Origin: Prolixibacteraceae bacterium
GTDB taxonomy: Bacteria; Bacteroidota; Bacteroidia; Bacteroidales; Prolixibacteraceae
Direction: 5' to 3'
Assembly: GCA_016931875.1 (NCBI GenBank)
Contig: JAFGDX010000450.1
Location: 1 to 6,532, forward strand
DNA: 6,532 bases
The notes under the pieces were generated by a model. The model was not told the DNA's origin, made no database searches, and saw only the letters and a list, made by a program, of their open reading frames with translations. The translations under genes and the position numbers were made by a program. Below, piece after piece: positions 1 through 5,507 of this stretch (the first letter of the stretch is position 1; every line of letters begins with the position of its first letter).

Positions 1-638
1 GAGCCCACCGTGTACATGGAATACGGATACCCTGTAAACTGAACTGCATGTTTGTAATACCACAGGTACTTTTCATACAGTTGAATCCCCTGCAAATGCT
101 TTTTGGGGAGACCGGCAGTGCGGTGCCGGAACGAAATGGTAGCGCCCACTTTGGCTGAATTTTCCCTGAAATATTTTTCAATTTCAATAAAATAATTTTC
201 TTCCACCCAGGTATCTGCGTCCAGTGAAACAATAATTCCATCGGATTTGCCCAGGGTGTTAAACCGAAGCACAGCCTCGTCCATTCCGGTTTTACGGGCC
301 AGCCCGGCACCAGCCCACTTTTTTCGCAGTTCAACAGGGCCAATAACATAAAATGTAACATTCGGCGGGGTGATTTCTTTTATCAGTTTTTGAATGGCCA
401 GCAAGGATTTGCGGTTGTAGTGTTTTATTTCCTCTCTTTCATTTTCTGAATGATTGATAACCACCAAAACTTCAACCGGAAACGGTGGAGACGTGCAGGA
501 AGCCAGCGATTGCAATGTTTCCGCGATATCGGGTTCGTTAAAACAGGGAATAACCACAATCATTTTTGTTCCCTTTTGGGGAGGGGAAATAAGTAACGGT
601 TCTTTTTCCTGTTTTGACAGATACTTTTGCGCAAACAT
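1..638 (-). CDS. Family 2 glycosyltransferase, 5' part only (runs off left edge)
   Basis: The first 212 codons of a GT-A fold, family 2 glycosyltransferase, which transfers a sugar from a nucleotide-sugar donor, probably to a cell-surface glycan or lipid; donor and acceptor cannot be read from the sequence. Seen: the N-terminal nucleotide-binding strand MIVVIPCFNEPD (residues 26-37), the conserved GAGLARKTGMDEA stretch (110-122), and SLDADT (138-143), whose DAD is the expected DXD-type metal/nucleotide-binding motif. An RHRT stretch follows (171-174). There is no signal peptide or membrane segment in the visible part, so it probably acts on the cytoplasmic side. An in-frame TAG shortly upstream leaves ATG 638 as the first possible start. 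ATG 563, right before the catalytic domain and preceded by AGGGA, is a real alternative that would remove 25 residues. The C-terminal part is missing only because the window ends. Family assignment is firm; specific function is unknown. Confidence 0.87.
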   Translation of the reverse strand, partial: MFAQKYLSKQEKEPLLISPPQKGTKMIVVIPCFNEPDIAETLQSLASCTSPPFPVEVLVVINHSENEREEIKHYNRKSLLAIQKLIKEITPPNVTFYVIGPVELRKKWAGAGLARKTGMDEAVLRFNTLGKSDGIIVSLDADTWVEENYFIEIEKYFRENSAKVGATISFRHRTAGLPKKHLQGIQLYEKYLWYYKHAVQFTGYPYSMYTVG

Positions 639-657
639 TGGTTTAGTCCATTTTATA

Positions 658-665
658 CAAAGCTA
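658..665 (-). promoter_or_regulatory. Possible -7 promoter box for the glycosyltransferase gene
   Basis: On the minus strand this reads TAGCTTTG, an exact match to the Bacteroidota -7 consensus TAnnTTTG. Transcription would start near 652, giving a leader of about 14 bases to ATG 638 or about 90 bases to ATG 563. No TTTG is present at the usual 19-21 base spacing upstream, where the sequence is the terminator hairpin of the preceding gene. The box is therefore plausible but incomplete. Confidence 0.35.
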
Positions 666-676
666 AAAAAACACGC

Positions 677-708
677 AAAAAAAATCCGGGTAAAAACTTC
701 CCGGATTT
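677..708 (-). terminator. Intrinsic terminator after the OmpH-like gene
   Basis: A perfect 9-bp stem, AAATCCGGG (682-690) with CCCGGATTT (700-708), encloses a 9-base loop. Read on the minus strand the hairpin is followed by a run of T (complement of the A run at 677-684). It lies just after the stop codon of the minus-strand OmpH-like gene (729-731), so it should end that transcript and separate it from the glycosyltransferase gene downstream. The T run on only one side indicates the minus-strand direction; the plus-strand side is T-poor. Confidence 0.85.
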
Positions 709-728
709 ATTATAACTGGATTTCAACG

Positions 729-1328
729 TTATTCTTTTTTGCCTGCATATCTTTCATTCAGGGCTTTTAAAACCTCAGAAGTAAGATTATGTGCTTCATC
801 GCCAATCAGAATATTTGAAGCGCTGAAAATATAATCATACTGTTCTTTGGCATTCAAAAGCTCGATGTAGCTCATCAAACTATCCAGAAGTTGTTGATTG
901 TTTGCGGTCTGCAACTCTGCCAGTTTTGTAGAGAGATCCTGGTCGAGTTGCAAAATTTCCTGTTCCTTTCCCATCAAACGATCCCGTTCCTGAATGGCTC
1001 TTTGTTCGGTTAAAAAACCTCCCCGCTGAACTTTTTCCTGAAATGCGGCTGCTTCTTTTTCAAACGATTGTCTTTTGGTTCCATATTCACTGGTGTAGGC
1101 TTCCTGTTTTTTGGCGAATTCGTCGTGTAAATCCTGTGCCAAATCGTAATTTAAAAGAACAGAGTCAGCTTTTACGTAAGCAATTCTTAACCCTCCCGGC
1201 TCAGATTGTCTAACATTCTGTTCCGAAATATCTGCACCGCTGTTTCCCGAACCAGTAAAATGAAGTACATACAAAACAGCTACTGCTACAAAAAGTACAA
1301 CGCTTACGATTAATGATGTTCCTTTCAT
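729..1328 (-). CDS. OmpH/Skp-like periplasmic coiled-coil protein
   Basis: A 199-residue protein of the OmpH/Skp family, whose members are periplasmic chaperones that hold unfolded outer-membrane proteins on the way to the BAM complex. Residues 5-24 form a hydrophobic N-terminal segment, either an uncleaved anchor or a signal peptide; no lipobox cysteine is seen. The family start of the mature domain, LRIAYVKADSVLLNYDL, is at 47-63. A long charged helical region rich in Glu, Lys and Gln (about 65-160) would form the coiled-coil arms, and the C-terminal strand region YDYIFSASNILIGDEAHNLT (164-183) returns to the body domain, as is typical. The start is the first ATG, with a GAAGG directly before it. 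Bacteroidota usually carry several OmpH paralogues, some beside bamA; this one stands alone with its own terminator, so a general chaperone role is inferred from the family only. Confidence 0.87.
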   Translation of the reverse strand: MKGTSLIVSVVLFVAVAVLYVLHFTGSGNSGADISEQNVRQSEPGGLRIAYVKADSVLLNYDLAQDLHDEFAKKQEAYTSEYGTKRQSFEKEAAAFQEKVQRGGFLTEQRAIQERDRLMGKEQEILQLDQDLSTKLAELQTANNQQLLDSLMSYIELLNAKEQYDYIFSASNILIGDEAHNLTSEVLKALNERYAGKKE

Positions 1329-1365
1329 CCTTCAAACAATTTTTAAGTGTAAAAATAAATTCTGA

Positions 1366-1373
1366 CAAAGATA
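1366..1373 (-). promoter_or_regulatory. Likely -7 promoter box for the OmpH-like gene
   Basis: On the minus strand this reads TATCTTTG, an exact TAnnTTTG match about 37 bases before the ATG at 1328. The -33 region is poor: about 17 bases upstream there is only GGTTTA instead of TTTG. Position and match make it the best candidate in this divergent gap. Confidence 0.45.
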
Positions 1374-1483
1374 ATTTTTTAGATTAAACCGTATAACTGA
1401 ATGAGGCATTTTTTATTTCATTACAACTCAGCCGCTTTCAAAAAAAACCTGCATAAAATCATAGATTTAGACTGATAAACATC

Positions 1484-1516
1484 ATTGAAAAATGGGAGCT
1501 CCTGATTGTACTTTTA
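1484..1516 (+). promoter_or_regulatory. Possible promoter of the proline dehydrogenase gene
   Basis: ATTG (1484-1487) and TACTTTTA (1509-1516) are separated by 21 bases and resemble the Bacteroidota TTTG / TAnnTTTG pair with one mismatch in each box. Transcription would begin near 1522, leaving a leader of about 35 bases to ATG 1557. This argues against translation starting at the TTG at 1506, which lies before the predicted transcript start. A GGAGCTCC palindrome (1495-1502) sits in the spacer and may be chance. Confidence 0.4.
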
Positions 1517-1556
1517 CCCAACAACTATTTCTATTTCAAATAACTTAAAAATTATA

Positions 1557-2468
1557 ATGTTGAACAAGTTAATTGCAAATATACTGCCCCACATGCCCAA
1601 AAAACTGGTTTGGGTATTCTCAAAAAGATATATTGCCGGCGAAACCATAGAGGAAGGCCTCCTTGCTTCAAAACTTTTAAATGCACAGAATATTGAAGTA
1701 ACCGTTGATTTGCTGGGTGAATTTATTGAATCGATGGAAGAAGCCCGGCAAAACCGCGACTACTACTTCCGAATTATTGACCAATTTACTGAGGAGGGAA
1801 TAAAAGGCAGCTTTTCATTAAAACCAACCATGTTTGGCTTGCTCATCGACAAAGAGGTTTGTTTTGATTATGTCAGGCAAATTGTACAACATGCTGCTGA
1901 AAAAAATTCGTTTGTACGTGTTGACATGGAAGACTCGCAGTGTGTTGACATGGAAATAGAAATGTTCCGTAAACTCAGAACTGAATTTCCTCAAAATGTA
2001 GGGCTGGTTTTGCAGGCATATTTAAGAAGAACGCTAACCGATTTAAAGGGTCTGGCCGATCTGAACTCCGCGGAGAATCCGATAAATTTCAGGCTTTGCA
2101 AAGGCATTTATATTGAACCGGCCAAAATTGCATATAAAGATTACCAGGAAGTGCGCGACCATTTTTTGCAGGATCTGGAATTTATGTTTCAGCACAAAAT
2201 GTATGCTGGCATTGCCACTCACGATAAATATCTGGTAGAAAAATCATACCAGTTGATTGAAAAATACAAGGTGCCCAAAAACAGGTACGAATTTCAGATG
2301 CTGTACGGGGTAACTCCCGAGTTACGGCAGTCGATTGTTGACAACGGTCATTTGATGCGGGTTTACGTACCTTTTGGAAAACATTGGTTTGGTTATTCAA
2401 CACGCAGGCTAAAAGAGAACCCAAAAATAGCAAATCATATAATTAAGGCAATTTTTATAAAGGGTTAA
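1557..2468 (+). CDS. Proline dehydrogenase (monofunctional, PutA N-terminal type)
   Basis: A 303-residue FAD-dependent proline dehydrogenase (PRODH), which oxidises L-proline to delta-1-pyrroline-5-carboxylate and passes electrons to the quinone pool, normally at the inner face of the cytoplasmic membrane. The (beta/alpha)8 barrel motifs appear in order: TVDLLGE (49-55), SLKPT (87-91), RVDMEDS (121-127), LQAYLRR (152-158), RLCKGIY (179-185), THD (221-223), EFQMLYG (245-251), RVYVPFG (268-274) and YSTRRLKENP (280-289). The last holds the Tyr and paired Arg that bind the proline carboxylate. Length is normal for a stand-alone bacterial enzyme. The frame stays open upstream to a TTG at 1506, but the ATG at 1557 begins the usual N-terminus (MLNKLIANILPHMPKKLVW) and fits the predicted promoter. 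The partner pyrroline-5-carboxylate dehydrogenase is not in this window. A terminator follows directly, so it is probably a single-gene unit. Confidence 0.93.
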   Translation: MLNKLIANILPHMPKKLVWVFSKRYIAGETIEEGLLASKLLNAQNIEVTVDLLGEFIESMEEARQNRDYYFRIIDQFTEEGIKGSFSLKPTMFGLLIDKEVCFDYVRQIVQHAAEKNSFVRVDMEDSQCVDMEIEMFRKLRTEFPQNVGLVLQAYLRRTLTDLKGLADLNSAENPINFRLCKGIYIEPAKIAYKDYQEVRDHFLQDLEFMFQHKMYAGIATHDKYLVEKSYQLIEKYKVPKNRYEFQMLYGVTPELRQSIVDNGHLMRVYVPFGKHWFGYSTRRLKENPKIANHIIKAIFIKG

Positions 2469-2485
2469 TTTTGGGGGTAAACGAT

Positions 2486-2517
2486 AAAAGGGTGGCTAAT
2501 TGCCATCCTTTTTTTTT
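2486..2517 (+). terminator. Intrinsic terminator of the proline dehydrogenase gene
   Basis: An 11-bp stem, AAAAGGGTGGC (2486-2496) with GCCATCCTTTT (2502-2512) including one G-U pair, closes a 5-base loop TAATT. The T run goes on to 2517. It starts 18 bases after the stop codon and has the right polarity for the plus-strand gene. Confidence 0.85.
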
Positions 2518-2626
2518 GGAATATTGTTTTGCAGATTGTCACTTTAAGCAGGTGTAGCAGAAAATGACTCCCCTCGCTTTTATCGTACGAATAACCTTTT
2601 GCTCTGTCAGATTATCAAAACAAACC

Positions 2627-2750
2627 TTTTGAAAAACCCAAAGATATTTTAATTTTACGGCAGAAAAAAGGATAAAGCAAAGCGTTAAACAAAGATGCTG
2701 ACCAAACTTAACCACTTAGAAAGTTTAACACCGCTCTATCCTTTTTCTTT
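2627..2750 (+). ncRNA. Candidate small RNA or long hairpin element with promoter-like upstream sequence
   Basis: A perfect 10-bp inverted repeat, AAAAAGGATA (2665-2674) and TATCCTTTTT (2737-2746), encloses a second perfect 7-bp pair GTTAAAC (2684-2690) and GTTTAAC (2723-2729). The right arm leads into a T-rich tail (TTTTTCTTTT) that could stop transcription. Just before it TTTTG (2627-2631) and TAATTTTA (2650-2657), 18 bases apart, resemble a Bacteroidota promoter whose start would fall near 2663, at the foot of the hairpin. The transcribed part would be about 85 bases. It matches no RNA family I recognise. Because the region is AT-rich the boxes may be chance, and the element could instead be a small repeat with inverted ends, or a two-way terminator (its minus strand also ends TATCCTTTTTT). 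Confidence 0.3.
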
Positions 2751-2815
2751 TAACGTCATTTCACCTCGTCTATTGTATTCAGTTGAAATTAATCCGGCAA
2801 AACCGATTTTATTTA

Positions 2816-2823
2816 TAGTTTTG
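2816..2823 (+). promoter_or_regulatory. -7 promoter box of the GntR-type regulator gene
   Basis: TAGTTTTG matches TAnnTTTG exactly. The expected start of transcription is near 2828-2830, about 42 bases before the ATG. No TTTG lies at the usual spacing upstream (the nearest TTG ends at 2785, 30 bases away), so the promoter is probably weak, as is usual for a regulator gene. The presumed operator begins two bases after the box. Confidence 0.5.
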
Positions 2824-2824
2824 T

Positions 2825-2851
2825 AGAACAGAACAGAACAGGGGCTGTTCC
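2825..2851 (+). promoter_or_regulatory. Presumed operator: triple GAACA repeat plus inverted repeat
   Basis: Three tandem GAACA units (2826-2840) run into an inverted repeat GAACAG-GGG-CTGTTC (2836-2850). The 13 bases CAGAACAGAACAG at 2829-2841 recur exactly at 3934-3946 before xylB. The site covers the predicted transcription start, where a bound repressor would block initiation. The repeat and its recurrence are seen; binding by the adjacent regulator is inferred. Confidence 0.55.
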
Positions 2852-2871
2852 GGTTAAAACAATCACTAAAA

Positions 2872-3867
2872 ATGAGCAAATTCAAATTCAGTGTCGACGA
2901 AAACTCCAGTATTTTAAAATTTCAGCAACTGGTTGATTTTATTGTCAATTCAATTAGCAGAAAAGAACTGAAACAGGGGGAAATGCTTCCTTCGGTGAAC
3001 CAGATTATGAAGGAAAGCCAGCTTTCGCGCGACACGGTTTTTAAAGCGTATGCCGAGCTGAAAAGGCGTGGCATTGTGGACTCGGTTCCCAACAGAGGTT
3101 ATTTTGTAACCAAAAAAATCACCCGGGTTTTTCTGTTCCTCGATACCTTTAAAGCCTACAAGGAAGTGCTGTACGGCTCGTTTTTAAAACACCTTCCCAA
3201 AAATATCAGTGTCGATTTGCATTTTCACCATTACAATATTGGTGTTTTTGAAAAAATCATCAACGAAAGCCTCGGAAAGTACAGCAAATATATTGTCATG
3301 AATTTCGACTCTCCCAAAGTTGCTGAAGTCATCAAAAAAATTCCCCGCGAGCAGCTGCTGATCATCGACTGGAAAATAAATTCATCTTCATACCATTCCG
3401 CTGTTTATCAGAATTTTGGCGAACCCGTTTATACCTGCCTGGAAAAAAACCTGGAACATATTTCAAAATACAAAGAGTTCACCTTCTTTTATCCGCCATT
3501 TACCTACCACCCAAAAACAGCCATAGAATATTTTCAAAAATTCTGCACCGATTACAAGATAAAGCACAATGTAATTTTCGACGAGGAAAAGTTCAAAATA
3601 AATAAGGGGGGGCTCTATTTTTTGGTGAGCGATCGAACGCTGGCACATTTTCTTGATCAGTGTGCCGAAAAAGGTTTTGAACCCGGGCTCCAGGCCGGTG
3701 TTATTTCGTATAACGAAACCCCCATGAAAAAATACGTAAAAAACGGAATTTCAGTCATTTCAACCAATTTTGAACTCATGGGGCAAAAAGCCGCTGAATT
3801 TGTAACCACAGGAAAACACATTCAGTTTGAGGTTCCAACCACATTAACCCTGCGCTCTTCGCTATGA
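2872..3867 (+). CDS. GntR-type regulator with periplasmic-binding-protein-like sensor, probably controls xylBA
   Basis: A 331-residue cytoplasmic transcription factor with two parts. Residues about 14-80 are a GntR-type winged helix: the LPSVNQIMKESQLSRDTV segment (39-56) is the helix-turn-helix with its recognition helix near SRDTVFKAYAELKRRG (52-67), and the wing follows at VPNRGYFV (72-79). Residues about 84-331 fit a LacI/periplasmic-binding-protein fold: alternating beta-strand and helix segments such as YIVMNF (140-145), LLIIDW (162-167), GGLYFLVSDRTLAHFLDQ (246-263), AGVISYNETP (275-284), and the final GISVISTNFELMGQKAAEF (292-310), typical of the end of the LacI-family core. Similar GntR/LacI hybrids, such as AraR of Bacillus, sense sugars directly. 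Its place before xylB and xylA suggests D-xylose or a derivative as ligand; this is inference. The sequence matching its own presumed operator also precedes xylB. There is no clear ribosome binding site before the ATG, as usual here. Confidence 0.82.
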   Translation: MSKFKFSVDENSSILKFQQLVDFIVNSISRKELKQGEMLPSVNQIMKESQLSRDTVFKAYAELKRRGIVDSVPNRGYFVTKKITRVFLFLDTFKAYKEVLYGSFLKHLPKNISVDLHFHHYNIGVFEKIINESLGKYSKYIVMNFDSPKVAEVIKKIPREQLLIIDWKINSSSYHSAVYQNFGEPVYTCLEKNLEHISKYKEFTFFYPPFTYHPKTAIEYFQKFCTDYKIKHNVIFDEEKFKINKGGLYFLVSDRTLAHFLDQCAEKGFEPGLQAGVISYNETPMKKYVKNGISVISTNFELMGQKAAEFVTTGKHIQFEVPTTLTLRSSL

Positions 3868-3888
3868 TATGTTATACAACATATTTTT
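3867..3888 (+). terminator. AT-rich hairpin with T run after the regulator gene (weak terminator or operator)
   Basis: ATATGTT (3867-3873) and AACATAT (3878-3884) are perfect inverted repeats around ATAC, and are followed by TTTTT (3884-3888). The left arm begins on the last base of the regulator's stop codon. The stem has only two G-C pairs, so termination would be weak and some readthrough into xylB is likely. The same symmetry could also serve as a protein binding site just before the xylB -33 box at 3893. Confidence 0.35.
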
Positions 3889-3892
3889 GAAA

Positions 3893-3924
3893 TTTTGAAT
3901 ACTGGCAGTTTGGGCGTAATTTTG
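3893..3924 (+). promoter_or_regulatory. Promoter of xylBA
   Basis: TTTTG (3893-3897) and TAATTTTG (3917-3924) are separated by exactly 19 bases, an almost ideal Bacteroidota TTTG / TAnnTTTG promoter and the best in this window. Transcription should begin near 3929-3931, leaving a leader of about 53 bases to the xylB ATG. It makes xylBA independently transcribed from the regulator gene. Confidence 0.75.
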
Positions 3925-3933
3925 AAAGCATAC

Positions 3934-3949
3934 CAGAACAGAACAGTTC
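3934..3949 (+). promoter_or_regulatory. Presumed operator of xylBA: double GAACA repeat
   Basis: CAGAACAGAACAG (3934-3946) is identical to 2829-2841 before the regulator gene, and continues to TTC, giving the short inverted repeat GAAC-A-GTTC (3941-3949). It lies about 4 to 20 bases downstream of the expected transcription start, a position that suits repression. The inverted arm is spaced differently from the first site, so the direct repeat may be the part that is recognised. Confidence 0.55.
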
Positions 3950-3982
3950 AATTTAGTTTAAAACAATAACAAACTGAAAAAC

Positions 3983-5467
3983 ATGTATTTACTTGGATTC
4001 GACATAGGAAGCTCTTCGGTAAAAGTTTCGTTAATCGACGGCGAAAACGGCAGTCTTGCTGCCTCATCGTTTTACCCGGAACAGGAAATGGAAATTACGG
4101 CCCATCACTCTGGTTGGGCCGAGCAGGAACCCAAGCTGTGGTGGACCAACCTGAAAATAGCTTTAAAAAATGTGTTAGCCAAAGCAAACGTAAATCCCGA
4201 AAACATTCTTTCCATCGGAATTTCATACCAAATGCACGGATTGGTAATGATAGACAAAAACCTGGAAGTTTTACGCCCGTCGATCATTTGGTGCGACAGC
4301 CGGGCTGCTGCCATTGGCAACAAAGCATTTGAGGAAATTGGCAGCCAGCGCTGCCTCACCAACCTGCTGAATTCACCCGGAAATTTTACCGCATCGAAAC
4401 TCAAATGGGTAAAAGACAACGAACCGGAAGTCTATGAAAAACTTTACAAAATTATGCTTCCGGGCGACTATATTGCCATGAAACTTACCGGAATTCCACA
4501 AACCACCGTCAGTGGGCTTTCCGAAGGAATTATGTGGGATTTCAGAGAAAATACTTTGGCAAAACTGCTTTTTGAAAACTACGGTTTTTCTGCTGACATC
4601 ATTCCTGAAATCGTCCCTACGTTTGGGGTGCAGGGACAAATCACAAAAAAAGTGGCTGCAGAACTCGGGCTTTCACCAAAAACAATGGTGAGTTACCGCG
4701 CCGGGGATCAGCCCAATAACGCGCTTTCATTAAATGTGCTGAACCCGGGAGAGATTGCAACCACCGCCGGGACTTCGGGCGTGGTTTACGGGGTGAGCGA
4801 CGAAATTAAATACGATCCGCAGTCGCGTGTCAATACTTTTGCCCATGTGAACCATGCTGCCAAAAATCCGCGTTTGGGTGTTCTGCTTTGTATCAACGGA
4901 ACCGGAATTTTAAATGCCTGGCTCAAACGAATGATGGGTGAAAATCTTTCGTATGAAAAAATGAATCTGCTGGCTTCAGAAATCCCAACCGGGTCAAACG
5001 GAATTGTCGTCCTTCCTTTTGGAAATGGGTCGGAACGGGTGTTGAACAATAAAAATATTGGCTCGGCTTTTCACGGAATCAATTTTAACATTCATCAAAA
5101 AGGACATCTTTTGCGGGCTGCGCAGGAAGGAATTGTGTTTTCATTCAAATACGGGATGGACATTATGGAAAACATCGGGATTGACGCAAAAGTCATTCGT
5201 GCCGGAAAAGCCAATATGTTTCTAAGTCCGGTTTTCAGGGAAACACTGGCAGGAATTACCGGTGCAACCATTGAACTTTACAATACAGACGGATCGGTGG
5301 GTGCGGCCCGCGGAGCCGGTATTGGCGCCGGTTATTACAACAGCTTTGGCGACGCATTCAACAACCTGAAAAAACTCGAAACAATTGAACCTGATTTTTC
5401 AAAAAAAGCAGAGTACGAGGATGCGTATAAAAGCTGGAAATCCATTTTGGAAAAGGCAATTTCATAA
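3983..5467 (+). CDS. xylB: Xylulokinase (FGGY family)
   Basis: A 494-residue cytoplasmic FGGY-family sugar kinase that phosphorylates D-xylulose with ATP to D-xylulose 5-phosphate. Seen: the N-terminal phosphate-binding loop DIGSSSVK (7-14), the substrate-side QMHG (83-86), IIWCDSRA (101-108), and AGDQPNNA (240-247), whose Asp242 is in the place of the catalytic base. The second, ATP-binding actin-like domain has AGTSGVVYG (262-270), GTGILNAW (306-313), RAGKANMFLSPVF (406-418) and DGSVGAARGAG (436-446). Length is normal for XylB. Assignment as xylulokinase rather than another FGGY kinase rests on the xylose isomerase gene 40 bases downstream together with overall similarity to Bacteroides XylB as I recall it. 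It has its own strong promoter and a presumed operator shared with the upstream regulator gene. No ribosome binding site is evident; the leader before the ATG is A-rich. Confidence 0.93.
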   Translation: MYLLGFDIGSSSVKVSLIDGENGSLAASSFYPEQEMEITAHHSGWAEQEPKLWWTNLKIALKNVLAKANVNPENILSIGISYQMHGLVMIDKNLEVLRPSIIWCDSRAAAIGNKAFEEIGSQRCLTNLLNSPGNFTASKLKWVKDNEPEVYEKLYKIMLPGDYIAMKLTGIPQTTVSGLSEGIMWDFRENTLAKLLFENYGFSADIIPEIVPTFGVQGQITKKVAAELGLSPKTMVSYRAGDQPNNALSLNVLNPGEIATTAGTSGVVYGVSDEIKYDPQSRVNTFAHVNHAAKNPRLGVLLCINGTGILNAWLKRMMGENLSYEKMNLLASEIPTGSNGIVVLPFGNGSERVLNNKNIGSAFHGINFNIHQKGHLLRAAQEGIVFSFKYGMDIMENIGIDAKVIRAGKANMFLSPVFRETLAGITGATIELYNTDGSVGAARGAGIGAGYYNSFGDAFNNLKKLETIEPDFSKKAEYEDAYKSWKSILEKAIS

Positions 5468-5507
5468 ATATATATACAAGTATAAATCACAATAAAAATT
5501 TATAAAA

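Larger units (their letters stand above)
2469..2871. other. 403-base gap between proline dehydrogenase and the regulator gene
   Basis: Holds the proline dehydrogenase terminator (2486-2517), a structured element with promoter-like sequence (2627-2750), and the regulator's promoter and operator (2816-2851). The stretch 2518-2626 shows no recognisable gene or signal beyond a short TCGTACGA palindrome (2583-2590). Two short plus-strand reading frames (2565-2633, 22 codons; 2695-2826, 43 codons) start with ATG but have no ribosome binding site or recognisable protein. Confidence 0.7.

Noticed and set aside
454..666. 70-codon plus-strand reading frame
   Set aside because: It lies antisense to the glycosyltransferase N-terminus, whose frame carries clear family motifs; the frame itself encodes nothing recognisable.
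2583..2590. TCGTACGA palindrome with partly symmetric flanks
   Set aside because: Single copy, far from any start codon, and short enough to be chance.
2565..2633. 22-codon plus-strand frame starting MTPLAFIVR
   Set aside because: Too short and unsupported by any start signal or similarity; likely chance.
2791..2811. Hairpin-like AATCCGG / CCGATT followed by T-rich sequence before the regulator gene
   Set aside because: The stem has a bulge and only a few G-C pairs, and no gene ends just before it; not convincing as a terminator.
2695..2826. Short plus-strand frame of 43 codons starting MLTKLNHLESL
   Set aside because: No ribosome binding site or recognisable protein, it overlaps the structured element, and its stop falls in the regulator's promoter-operator region.
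5468..5507. AT-rich xylB-xylA spacer as a possible internal promoter
   Set aside because: It has no TAnnTTTG box or TTTG at suitable spacing; a simple AU-rich leader for translation of xylA explains it.
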